From: DATKEJ01 sp963768715
GTDB taxonomy: Bacteria > Bacteroidota > Rhodothermia > Rhodothermales > DATKEJ01
Assembly (NCBI GenBank): GCA_963768715.1
Contig: CAVYJC010000004.1
Coordinates: 62,001 to 126,000 of the forward strand
Length of the DNA stretch: 64,000 bases
Direction: 5' to 3'
Numbering within the stretch: position 1 is the stretch's first letter; every line of letters starts with the position of its first letter. Below the pieces are notes generated by a model. The model was given only the letters and a program-made list of their open reading frames with translations, was not told where the DNA came from and did not search any database. Of the stretch, positions 44,453 through 53,900 are shown piece after piece. Both the position numbers and the translations under genes were made by a program.

Positions 44453-44487
44453 CTCATTCCTCATTCCTCATTCCTAGTTCCTTGCTC
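44453..44487. repeat. Heptad array, word CTCATTC (5 units), spans a stop codon
   Basis: CTCATTC three times, CTAGTTC, CTTGCTC. On the minus strand it codes the last residues (LGMRNEE) and stop of the second aminopeptidase. Confidence 0.88.
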
Positions 44488-45817
44488 GCGTCCTGCCCAA
44501 CGAGTGCATAGATCGCGTCGAGGTCGACGGGCACGCCGGCCGTCAGGTTCTCGGCGCCGTTCTCCGTCACAAGGATCGTGTCCTCGAGACGCATGTGTAC
44601 GCCCTCACTCATATCGGTCAGGAGCGGCTCGACATTGAAGACCGTGCCGACCTGGAACGTTGCGTCCGGCGCAGGACCCGAACCGGGATCGGGGTCATGA
44701 ACCGAAAGGCCGACCGGATGTCCAACATATCGTCCCCATTGCCTGAATTGATCCAGGTAGCCGTACTTCTTGTAAACCTCTTCCGCAACATCCTGGAGGT
44801 CTGACTCCTGGGCCCCGGGCTTGACCGCGGCGATGATAGCCTTGCTTGCCTCCAAAATGCAGCGATACATGTTTTCCTGACCCTCCGTGAAGTGACCCGA
44901 TACGGGCCACATGCGGGTAATGTCGGAGGCATAGCCGTCAACCTCAGCCCCATAATCCATAAGAATAACGTCACCCGCCTGCGCCTTCCGATCATTCTCC
45001 TCGTAGTGGATGACTAGTGTATTCGGCCCTGACGCCACGATCGGGAGGAAGGCATCCCCAGCGTGGTTCATCTCATAAACGTGGCGCGCGGTCGCCTCGA
45101 TTTCGTACTCCCAAATGCCGGGGTGCGTCTCTCGAATGGCCTCGACGAAACCCTCGGCTCCTATTCGTCCCGCCTCTCGCATCCGTTTGATTTCGTACGC
45201 AGACTTCGTCCAGCGCATCCGATCCAGGATCTTGGTGACGTCGATGATGCGCGCTTTCGAATCCATGGCGCGCAGCTTCTCTATGGCTGCCTGCGTGTCG
45301 GTTCGCTGCGAAGCGACAAGCGGATTCTCCTCATGCTCCCGGAGCGCACGGCAACCTCGTTGCGAGCGGCCTGAAGCTGATCGGGCGGCGTCACCTCGAG
45401 GTAGAGTTTGTCTTCGTCGTCGACAACATCCTCCAGATAATCCTCGAGGTCCGAAAGAGGTTTGAGCTCGATGCCATATCGTTCGGCCGCATTCGGCTCG
45501 TTCAGAAGGCGAGGGCCGTTCCACATGGCCTCAAATGATGTGAGTTGGCGCAAGAAGACGGTGCTCGATTTCGTCTTCCCGTCCATCACGAGCACGCCAT
45601 CGGGCTCGGAGATGCCGGTCAGATAGAAAAAGTCCGGCGACTGATGGAAACGAACCACGTGCACATGCTGCGGGTTACCCAGGATGATGGTGACGCCGTC
45701 GCCCGTTTGCTGAAAGAGTTTCGCACGTCTCCCGGCAAATTCGCTTGCGTCGAAGTTCTGGCCGAAGGCTGCGGACGAAAGACAGAGTAGCAGGGCAAGA
45801 AGTCCAAGCCTTTTCAT
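44454..45817 (-). pseudogene. Secreted Xaa-Pro aminopeptidase, paralogue 2, one frameshift
   Basis: The start is the ATG at 45817 (MKRLGLLALLLCLSSAAFGQ). The N-terminal domain reads FFYLTGISEPDGVLVMDG. Near 45335 the frame changes by one base: NEVAVR is followed by REHEENPLVASQRTDTQAAI in the other frame, which goes to 44454. Metal ligands are intact there: two Asp (ILMDYGAEVDGYASDITRMW), His (GHPVGLSVHDPDPG), Glu (VFNVEPLL) and Glu (MRLEDTILV). Corrected length is about 453 residues. The N- and C-terminal parts together look active, so an error in the sequence is likely. The upstream glycosidase gene ends 50 bp before its start on the same strand. Confidence 0.85.
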
Positions 45818-45867
45818 TGTCGATCGAGATTTCCTGACATGTATCGTCATGTAGACGTTGGACAAGC

Positions 45868-47139
45868 TCATCGGTTGCGGCGCTGGAATTTCTCCCAGCG
45901 CCGTTCCGGAACGGGTACGACTCGCGCGAACGGCCCCGCCAGCATCGCCACCGCCGTTTCACTCGGCTCGTGATCCGGAAACATGGCACGGTAGCTGAAC
46001 ACCGCCACGCCGGGAGCTCCAAGAGAACGACTGAGATCGACTAGCTGCAACATCTCCTCCGTCGTCCGCCGCTTGGCATTAATACCGGGCAGCACCCAGC
46101 GGCCATAGGAATTGTTCAGGTGATCCCGGGCAACGAAGGGAAAATCAGCCGGCGCGTACCGATAAAGCATGGGCAGCGTCGCATCGAGAATACCCCGTGA
46201 GAACCAGGTCCTCGCGTCCTGAGCATAGTCGTTGTGACCACGCGTCCAGTCGTGTATCACCGCCGCGCTTATGAGCAGATTCGGTTTCACTGCCTTGGCA
46301 TCACGATAAACCGCCTGAATGATGTCTGTAATCTGATTTCGCTTCCACTGATTCCATTGGACTGGATAGTTCGACGGGCTTGGATCCGTGTAGTCCTTGT
46401 AGTGCTCCTTGAACCGAGCGACGCTTATCGGATTGTACGCCCAGTCGCCAACCTCGCTCGGATAGCGAACAAAATCGTAATGCAGTCCGTCGACGTCGTA
46501 GTTCGTCACGAGCTCCAGAAAGACGTCGTGCAGATACTGCTTGACCTCCGGAACACCGGGATCGATAAAGCTCATCCAGTAATCCCACCAGCCTTGCGGC
46601 CACATCGTTTCTCCTGCCTGATTCTGCATGAACCATTCGCGATGGGTATTCCAGAGCTGGTCCACGTCTTCCGGCGGCGGGACCGTTCGGAGCCATCCCG
46701 GAAAAACGTTCACCCATGCATGCAGCTCCAGGCCGCGTGCGTGGGCCTCTTCGATCGCAAGCTGGAGCGGATCCCATCCGGGATCGGTTCCGAGCGTAGA
46801 AGGATCGTCCCCGGTCAGCTCCCAGGCCCAGGGCTCAAGCTGCGACTTGTAGTAAACCGTTGCATTGCCGCGCACCTGGAATACCACGATGTTGAAATGA
46901 TAGTCGGCAGCGTTCTGGATGATGCGGCGAACGTCATCCGGCGTCTTGTACGACATCCGTGCGACCCACAGCGCGCGCGCCTCCGGTCTCGTGGCATCCT
47001 GCCCCATCGACACAACGGGACGGAATACGTTGGTCAATAGGGAAATCAAAAATATGCAGGCGACGAGATGGCAGCCGGCAAGGAAACGCAGCCGAGAGTG
47101 TAGCTGGGGCATGACGCGTCGTTTGTGGATAATAGTCAT
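45868..47139 (-). CDS. Secreted family-10-like glycosyl hydrolase (GHL10)
   Basis: 423 residues; the ATG at 47139 or the one at 47112 (MPQLHSRLRFLAGC). A signal/anchor segment LVACIFLISLLTNVF is followed by GQDATRPEARALWVARMSYK. The TIM-barrel GHL10 features are present: VVFQVRGNATVYYKS, GLELHAWVNVFPGW, YDVDGLHYDFVRYP (catalytic-region Asp/Glu), and GVAVFSYRAMF at the end. Substrate unknown; family kin include FenI and peptidoglycan- or polysaccharide-active enzymes. Located just upstream of the second aminopeptidase on the same strand. Confidence 0.9.
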   Translation of the reverse strand: MTIIHKRRVMPQLHSRLRFLAGCHLVACIFLISLLTNVFRPVVSMGQDATRPEARALWVARMSYKTPDDVRRIIQNAADYHFNIVVFQVRGNATVYYKSQLEPWAWELTGDDPSTLGTDPGWDPLQLAIEEAHARGLELHAWVNVFPGWLRTVPPPEDVDQLWNTHREWFMQNQAGETMWPQGWWDYWMSFIDPGVPEVKQYLHDVFLELVTNYDVDGLHYDFVRYPSEVGDWAYNPISVARFKEHYKDYTDPSPSNYPVQWNQWKRNQITDIIQAVYRDAKAVKPNLLISAAVIHDWTRGHNDYAQDARTWFSRGILDATLPMLYRYAPADFPFVARDHLNNSYGRWVLPGINAKRRTTEEMLQLVDLSRSLGAPGVAVFSYRAMFPDHEPSETAVAMLAGPFARVVPVPERRWEKFQRRNR

Positions 47140-47479
47140 TGAAAGTTAGGACACAAGACGCCGATTTGCCGCCTCGCCGTTCCACAGCATCTTCGACGCC
47201 TGTTAACTGACACAAACGGCTATTGCCCCTACGCTTCCTGTAACAATTAGTCGCACCGCGCAACAACCGGAGTAAGCAGCCAGCACCTTCGCGGCGGCAG
47301 CGTAGAACCTAGGATCCAGCGCTCCGGATCAAGCCATTCGGAATAACGATGCGGTGGGGTAAAAACCGGTGCCCGGAAGAAGATATCTGCCTTCAAGAAC
47401 ACTACATTTTGCGACGTTTTGCTATCTTTTACTCAGTTTTTCGGCTTCGCCACGTATCCCCAACAGATCCGGATCCAAC

Positions 47480-48439
47480 ATGAAAACATTGACGCCGTTT
47501 ATTCTCGTTGGGTATCTGCTCGCCCTGTTTCCTTTTGGGGCGTCGGCTGCCCAACAGGAAGTCGCGTTGACGCCATCGAAGGACAACACCCTCTACGAAT
47601 CCACCGACGGGGCGACGAGCAATGGCGCCGGTGGGTCGTTGTATTTCGGCCTGACCAACCAGGGCGCCATCCGACGAGCGCTGATGGCCTTCGACGTCGC
47701 GGCAAGCCTTCCTGCCGGTGCAGTCGTCCAGAGTGCCGCACTGCAAATCACTGTGGAGAAGACGATTGCCGGCTCCAAGCCCGTGTCGGTACATCGCGTT
47801 CAGCAGGATTGGGGTGAGGGCACTTCAGTCGGAACGGGCTCCGGAGGGAGTTCAAAAGAAAACGATGCGACATGGATCCACACGTTCTTCGACGGACAGA
47901 CTTGGCAAACCCCCGGGGGGGACTACGATCCCGGCACGCTGACATCGGGGTCTGCCGGCACTGGAACCGCTCTTCTCCCGTCGACGGATGACTTCGTATC
48001 ACTCGTTCAGACCTGGCTCGATTCACCCGACCAAAACTTTGGGGTCATTCTTATCGGAGATGAGAATAGTTCGCCTTCAACCAAGGCCATTGGAAGTCGC
48101 GAGAACACCGGGGGGGATGCACCGCAGCTGCAATTAACGTATTCAATGGCAACGGCAACCCGAGACGATCAGCTTCCGGGCTTTCTGACGTCGTTGTACA
48201 CCTTTCCGAATCCCGCCTCCAATCTGGCAAGCATCGCTTATGAATTACGTGATTCGCGGGACGTACGCATCGACGTATTTGACGTGACAGGGAGAATCGT
48301 CGCGACCCCGGTATCAAGCGTAGTGCCGGCCGGCATGCATGTGTCGCGGATTGATACGAGAAGGTTGAGTCCGGGCCTGTACGGTGTCGTCCTGCGCTCC
48401 GGCGATCAGTCCGTGTCGAAAACGATCGTCGTTCAATAG
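47480..48439 (+). CDS. Secreted DNRLRE-domain (CBM96-like) protein with T9SS tail
   Basis: 319 residues from the ATG at 47480; the frame is open upstream but without signal or coding character. Signal peptide about 1-24 (GASA). Residues 26-225 are a DNRLRE domain: KDNTLYES, GGSLYFGLTNQGAIRRALMA, SVHRVQQDWGEGTS and FGVILIGDEN. Residues about 240-319 form a T9SS type A sorting domain (FPNPASNLASIAYELRD, IDVFDVTGRIV, GLYGVVLRSG). Secreted or surface-held; binding to sugar is inferred. Convergent with the permease gene with only 2 bp between stops. The gap 47140-47479 shows nothing else. Confidence 0.88.
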   Translation: MKTLTPFILVGYLLALFPFGASAAQQEVALTPSKDNTLYESTDGATSNGAGGSLYFGLTNQGAIRRALMAFDVAASLPAGAVVQSAALQITVEKTIAGSKPVSVHRVQQDWGEGTSVGTGSGGSSKENDATWIHTFFDGQTWQTPGGDYDPGTLTSGSAGTGTALLPSTDDFVSLVQTWLDSPDQNFGVILIGDENSSPSTKAIGSRENTGGDAPQLQLTYSMATATRDDQLPGFLTSLYTFPNPASNLASIAYELRDSRDVRIDVFDVTGRIVATPVSSVVPAGMHVSRIDTRRLSPGLYGVVLRSGDQSVSKTIVVQ

Positions 48440-48441
48440 GT

Positions 48442-49857
48442 TCAGGACTTCCGCCTACCGTGATAGTAGAACGCGAGTCCGACGACGAGAAAGAGAATCG
48501 TTCCACCAATCGTCTTCGAAAAGAAGATTCCCGGTGATTCCGAGCCTTCGGGCGGTATCGTCGCCAGGACGATCGAGAGCAGCGTAGCCCCGAATCCGAG
48601 CAGGGCAACGATCCACACCGCGGTCATCCCGCCGGGCACTCGCAGGACGTCCCCATCGTCTCCGACCTTTCGTTTTCGGACAAACGGCAGGATGGCGAAG
48701 AGGTAGAGGAACGGGATGAAATAGAGAATGATCGTCATGTCCAGCAGAACGACGTAAGCTTCCTCGACAGTCGATCCGGCCACTGCCGCGACGATCAGGA
48801 GCGTGGCCACAACACCTTGCGTCACGAGCGCTACATAGGGCGTGCCCCACTTCGGATGGACTCTCCCTAGCGACTCGGGTAGATAGCGGTCGATGCCGAC
48901 GACGAAAGGCATCCTCGCGGCGCCGGCCACCCACGCGCCCAGTCCGCCCGACGAGGCCACAACGACGAGCAGGGCGCCCACGAAACCGAGGGCGCCGAAA
49001 TCGAGCCGTTCGGCCAGGCTTACAAATGCCTGAGGAATCCCCGAAATGACGCCGATTTCCTTGTCGGGGAGCGACACCATCAGAAAGGCGGTCCCGGCTA
49101 TGTAGATCACGGCGATCATAATGCCGGACAGCCAGATCGCCCTGGGAATGGATCTACGCGGATCCTTGATTTCACCGGCCATGATGGGCGCCAGCTCGAG
49201 TCCCGCAAACGCGAACGTCATCGTCGCGAAGAAGGTAATCGTCGGGAGCCGCGAGAAATCCGGCATCATGGTCTCGACGGTGAACGTCGTAGCGCTACCG
49301 TGCTCCGCCCAGACAATCAGTCCGACGACAGCCAGGACGATGAAGACTGCCCACGTGCTCATGGCACCGACGTTCTGGATCCACTTGCCGCGCTCGAGTC
49401 CGACGATGTTCAGCACGATCACGAACCAGAGGAGTCCGATCGTGAACAGGGCGTTGTAAACCGCGCTTCCAGAGAGATCGAGCCAGTTGTCGCCTCCCAG
49501 AAACAGGAACGTACCCGATATGAAGAGCAAGAGGGACGGGAAATAGAACAGGTTGTTCACCCAGTATGTCCATCCCGCGACAAATCCGTGCAGCGGGCCG
49601 AGCGTCTCACGCGTCCAGAGATAGATGCCTCCTTCACCGGGCATACGGCTGCTCAATTCCATCACGGCAAGCGCGGAGGGGATGAAGAAGACGACCATCG
49701 CCAGCACCCAAAGGACGAGGCTTGACGGCCCCGTCTGTGCCGACGTGGAAAGCCAGCGCAAGCCGAGAATGGCGGCGATGTTGAAGAAGACGAGGTCGCG
49801 GACCCCAAGTGCCCGGTGCAGCTTGTGTGTCGCGTCGCCGCCGGTCTGTGGTTCCAT
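48442..49857 (-). CDS. APC-superfamily amino acid permease
   Basis: 471 residues, about 12 hydrophobic segments. N-terminal GVRDLVFFNIAAILGLRWLS, in the place of the APC consensus helix 1, and the loop PGEGGIYLWTRE after helix 2 are typical. FAFAGLELAPIMAGEIKDPR and VASSGGLGAWVAGAARMPF support it. Substrate is an amino acid or amine; not determined. It probably works in the inner membrane with cation symport. The GNAT gene upstream is on the same strand, 78 bp away. Confidence 0.92.
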   Translation of the reverse strand: MEPQTGGDATHKLHRALGVRDLVFFNIAAILGLRWLSTSAQTGPSSLVLWVLAMVVFFIPSALAVMELSSRMPGEGGIYLWTRETLGPLHGFVAGWTYWVNNLFYFPSLLLFISGTFLFLGGDNWLDLSGSAVYNALFTIGLLWFVIVLNIVGLERGKWIQNVGAMSTWAVFIVLAVVGLIVWAEHGSATTFTVETMMPDFSRLPTITFFATMTFAFAGLELAPIMAGEIKDPRRSIPRAIWLSGIMIAVIYIAGTAFLMVSLPDKEIGVISGIPQAFVSLAERLDFGALGFVGALLVVVASSGGLGAWVAGAARMPFVVGIDRYLPESLGRVHPKWGTPYVALVTQGVVATLLIVAAVAGSTVEEAYVVLLDMTIILYFIPFLYLFAILPFVRKRKVGDDGDVLRVPGGMTAVWIVALLGFGATLLSIVLATIPPEGSESPGIFFSKTIGGTILFLVVGLAFYYHGRRKS

Positions 49858-49935
49858 TAATCGAATCGATGTGCGTTCAAAGGGCGTGACGCAAGATAGG
49901 ATGCAAAGAGGTACTTCCCTGCAACGGTATCCCGA

Positions 49936-50796
49936 TCATCCCAGCTCGAACGTCGTCACGCCGAATATCTCGTTGTCCGGCAGCTCGGGCCTGGGACCCA
50001 GCACCATCCGTGCGCAGCCGAAGACCTCGTTCATATCGTGACGTGCGGCGAGCGCCAGGGCATCGGGATTGTTCTCGGGCGCATCGAGGAAGATCGGCTC
50101 ACCCGGCACGCGCGAGGCCAGAGCCGTAAACAGCCGCTCGGCGACATGCCCGTTCGCTGCGAAAAGCGGACCGATCTTGTGACCGACTTTGCATGGCCGG
50201 ATGACGGCGTAGCCCGCAACATCGTCATTTTCGCGTGCCGCCACGGCATGGCCGCCCGGGCGGCGGATCCACTCGTGAAGGAACGCGCTGCGCGGAGCGG
50301 GGAAATGACGCCGATCGTAGGCATCGATGAGGTCGAAAGGAACGGACGTCGCCTCAAAGATACCCTCCGGCTGTGGCCCCTCTATCCCCACGCCTTCAAA
50401 ACGCAGGTCGCGGCAAATGAATCGGAAGCCGCCTTTAGCGTAATAATCCTGCATGTTGAACACGCCGTCCATGCCGATACAGGCATCCGTGTCGAGGCGC
50501 GCCAGGAGGCGCCGCTTGCGCTCATGCCAGAGTTGGTTCCCCAGACCTTGTCCGCGAACGTCCGGCCGCATGATGAAGAAACCCATGAAGCCGTAACGTC
50601 TGCCGTAGGCCACTATCGAACCGCCGCCGATCAGCTCGCCACCCATTTCAGCAGCTATGAATCCCTCGGGATCGGTGGACCAGAAAACGTCCGCATCGTC
50701 CAGACCCGGATTCCATCCTTCGCCGGCCGCCCACTCGACAAGGGTGTCGAACTCGTCGCGGGTCATGTGGCGGATTGTCATGTCGTTGGGTGACAT
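49936..50796 (-). CDS. GNAT-family N-acetyltransferase
   Basis: 286 residues, ATG at 50796 (a second at 50781). The N-terminal GNAT domain has its acetyl-CoA loop R81-G-Q-G-L-G (VRGQGLGNQLWHERKR). A C-terminal domain of about 120 residues (AVAARENDDVAGYAVIRPC, PIFLDAPENNPDAL) is that of the two-domain acetyltransferases with Acetyltransf_18. Substrate unknown. The gene is divergent from the HTCS, 188 bp away; that gap shows no array or clear promoter. Confidence 0.88.
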   Translation of the reverse strand: MSPNDMTIRHMTRDEFDTLVEWAAGEGWNPGLDDADVFWSTDPEGFIAAEMGGELIGGGSIVAYGRRYGFMGFFIMRPDVRGQGLGNQLWHERKRRLLARLDTDACIGMDGVFNMQDYYAKGGFRFICRDLRFEGVGIEGPQPEGIFEATSVPFDLIDAYDRRHFPAPRSAFLHEWIRRPGGHAVAARENDDVAGYAVIRPCKVGHKIGPLFAANGHVAERLFTALASRVPGEPIFLDAPENNPDALALAARHDMNEVFGCARMVLGPRPELPDNEIFGVTTFELG

Positions 50797-50984
50797 TTAC
50801 CTGCTATTCGTGGTGTGTAAGCTACCCTTCCGAAAACTAGTTCGCTCAGGCAATGTCGATCAATTCGTGATTCATGCTTAGCTTTGGCCTCACTAGCATT
50901 GCAATTGCTCCTCTGGACCTGTCTCTGTGAGTGGCAGGAACTCGAGTCAGTCGACTCTAGTCGGAAAACGCGACACACGTTTCA

Positions 50985-53900
50985 GTGAGATTCTCTCGTC
51001 TCTGCGCCTGCGCAGCGCTGATTTTCGTTCACGCGGGGATTGCAGCCTCGCAATCTGTGCCTCCCGATCTGAAGATCGATCGCATCTCGCAGGACGAAGG
51101 CCTGCCGACGCTTCCCGTCACGGATGCGTACCAGGACCAAGACGGATTCATCTGGTTCTCCACATGGAACGGCCTCTACCGATTCGACGGCTACAGTTTC
51201 GAGGCTTTCCAGCACGAACCGAGCGATTCGACGTCCGTCTCGAGCGACTGGGTAACATCCACCGTCGTTGATCGCGACGGACGACAGTGGGTAACGACTC
51301 TCGGCGCCGGACTCAACCTGCTTGATCGCTCCACCGGCCGGTTCGTTCACTTCAGGAGCAACGTGAACGACCCGCGGACCCTCAGCTCAGACGAGTTGGG
51401 ATATGTCGTACCGACAAGCGACGGCAAGCTCTGGCTGACGTCTTCGAACGGACTGAATCGATTCGATCCTGAGACCCACCAAGTCACAAGATTCGTTCAT
51501 GACCCCGACGATCCGTCCAGTCTTACCGGCTCCGCCGTCAGGATCCTTTTCGAGGATCGTCAAGAGCGGATCTGGGTTGCGACGGGTAATCCGTTCGTTC
51601 CGCAGGGAGCCGGGGCACTCAACCTGCTGGATCCGCGAACGGGATCATTCGAGAGCTTCCAGATTCGACCAAACGAACCGACCAGCCTCGACAACTACAT
51701 ACAATCGGTCGTTCAGGCCGATGACAGTACGCTTTTCGTCGCTCCGTGGAGCGGGGGGATATATACGTTCGACGTCAACACGCACAAGTTCTCGCATTTC
51801 GCCAATCCCTTACGGCTCGATGATTCGGCGCCCGACACCAAAATCGTGAGTTTCAAGAGGCAGCCGGGGAAATCGATTCTCTGGGTAGGCACCTACGGGG
51901 CGGGGCTCCAACGTCTCGACCCGGGTAATGGAACGTGGGCGAAATATGTTTATGATCCTGAGGATCCGTTCACGATTCCCGACAACAGGGTATGGGGCGT
52001 CTGGTTCGATGCCGCGGGTACCATGTGGATCGGTACCCACGGGGGCCTCGCGAGAACTTCGGTGACGGGCAAGCTCCCCAGGGTCATGATCGACGGACTG
52101 GGTCGTGACGAATACGTGACGAACATCCTCGAGGACCAACCGGGGCGCCTCTTTCTCGCAACCGATCGGAATGCGCTCCTCGACTGGCATATGGGCTCCG
52201 GACGAAGCCGGAGATATCAGATGCCGAGCGACCACTGCACCGGCTGGGAATTCCCCGGCGTCGGCATAACGAAATCGAAAACGGGCAACCTTTGGGCGGT
52301 TGGACCCTGCGGAGTATTTGCCTTCGACCCCGACCGCGGCGAATTCAAACGACTGGACCTAGATATTGCCGAATCAGATATCGGTTCTGATCAGGCAATC
52401 CGGATTATGGAAGACGCTGAGGGGCTCATCTGGATTGCCGCCCAGCCGTCCGTCATTCGCATCGATCCCGTGCGACGATCATACGAACTGTTCGGATCTC
52501 ATCCGGATGACCCGTCGAGCCTTTCAAACAGCGATGTCGAGCATGTCGTCGAAGATCGGTTCGATCGAATTTGGGTTGGGACCGCCGGCAGTCTCGACGA
52601 ATTTGATCGCAGGACTTCGGGTTGGAAACACTCCCAAATCGGCAAGTTTGACGAGTCGTCGGCAGTGACTTCGATTCTCGACGCTCTCGACGGTACGCTG
52701 TGGCTTACGACAGATCGAGATGGCCTCGTCCGCTTCCGACCTGAATCGAATCGTCAGGATTTCTTTGGAATCAGAGAAGGCCTCCATAGCAACACGTTGA
52801 TGCGCTCGGCTCGCGATCAAAACGGATCAATATGGGTGCTCTCGCCAACGGGTCTCGACGTCATCGATCCCGAATCCCACGCCGTACGCAGATTCAATGC
52901 CATCGACGGATTGGTGGATGTGCGGTTCGGGCGGCACGACCTGGTCGCACTCTCAGACGGCCGAATCGTTATCGGAGGGAAAGGGGCGCTGAATATGTTG
53001 GATCCGCAAGGATACAGCCCCTCGTCCAGTTCACCTAACATAGTGCTCCAGTCCATCCTTGCGGGCGGCAAACCGGTGACTCCCTCGGATGTGGAAGAGA
53101 AGGCACAGGAAGGGCCTGCTTCGATTAGACTCCCATACGATGAAAACGACCTGGTATTCGACTACGTTGGTCTTCGCGTCGCAAACCCCCAACAGATCAG
53201 GTACGAGTATCAACTCATTGGGATCGATGAGTCGTGGGTGGCGGCCGATGATCAGCGAACTGCTCGCTATACAGATCTCGGTCCAGGTGAGTACGTTTTC
53301 AAAGTCCGAGGGGCTACCGGATCCGGCCCTTGGAGCAAGGTCAAATCCCTATCCATAACCATCCGGTCACCCTGGTGGCGAACGTCCTGGGCGTACTTCC
53401 TCTACTTCGTGTGCATATCAGGGGCGCTCGTGTTGTTTGTCCGTATGCAGGCTCGGGCACTCGTCCGGGCCGAACAGCAGCGCGCCAGACAGCGCGAATT
53501 GGAGCAGGCCCGTGATCTGAAGCGCGCCTACGACGAGCTTGAAAAGACGCACAAGGAGCTCAAGGAGACGCAGGCGCGGCTGGATGAGATAAAGTCGCGT
53601 TTCTTCGCAAACATCAGTCACGAATTCCGTACGCCACTGACGCTGATCATCGGTCAGACGGAAGCCCTGCTCGCGACCGCCGGCGAACGAGATCGCGGCA
53701 AGCTCGAGATGCTTGCCAGAAACGGACGACGACTCCTCCGACTCATCAACCAGCTGCTTGACCTCTCGAAGCTCGAAGCAGGAGGCATGGAACTGCGTCC
53801 GACTACGTTCGACTTAATTCCCTTCTTCAAGAATCTGGTCGGCTCGTTCGAATCACTCGCGCACCAGAAGGGCATCTCGCTTCGCTTCACGTCTGATCTC

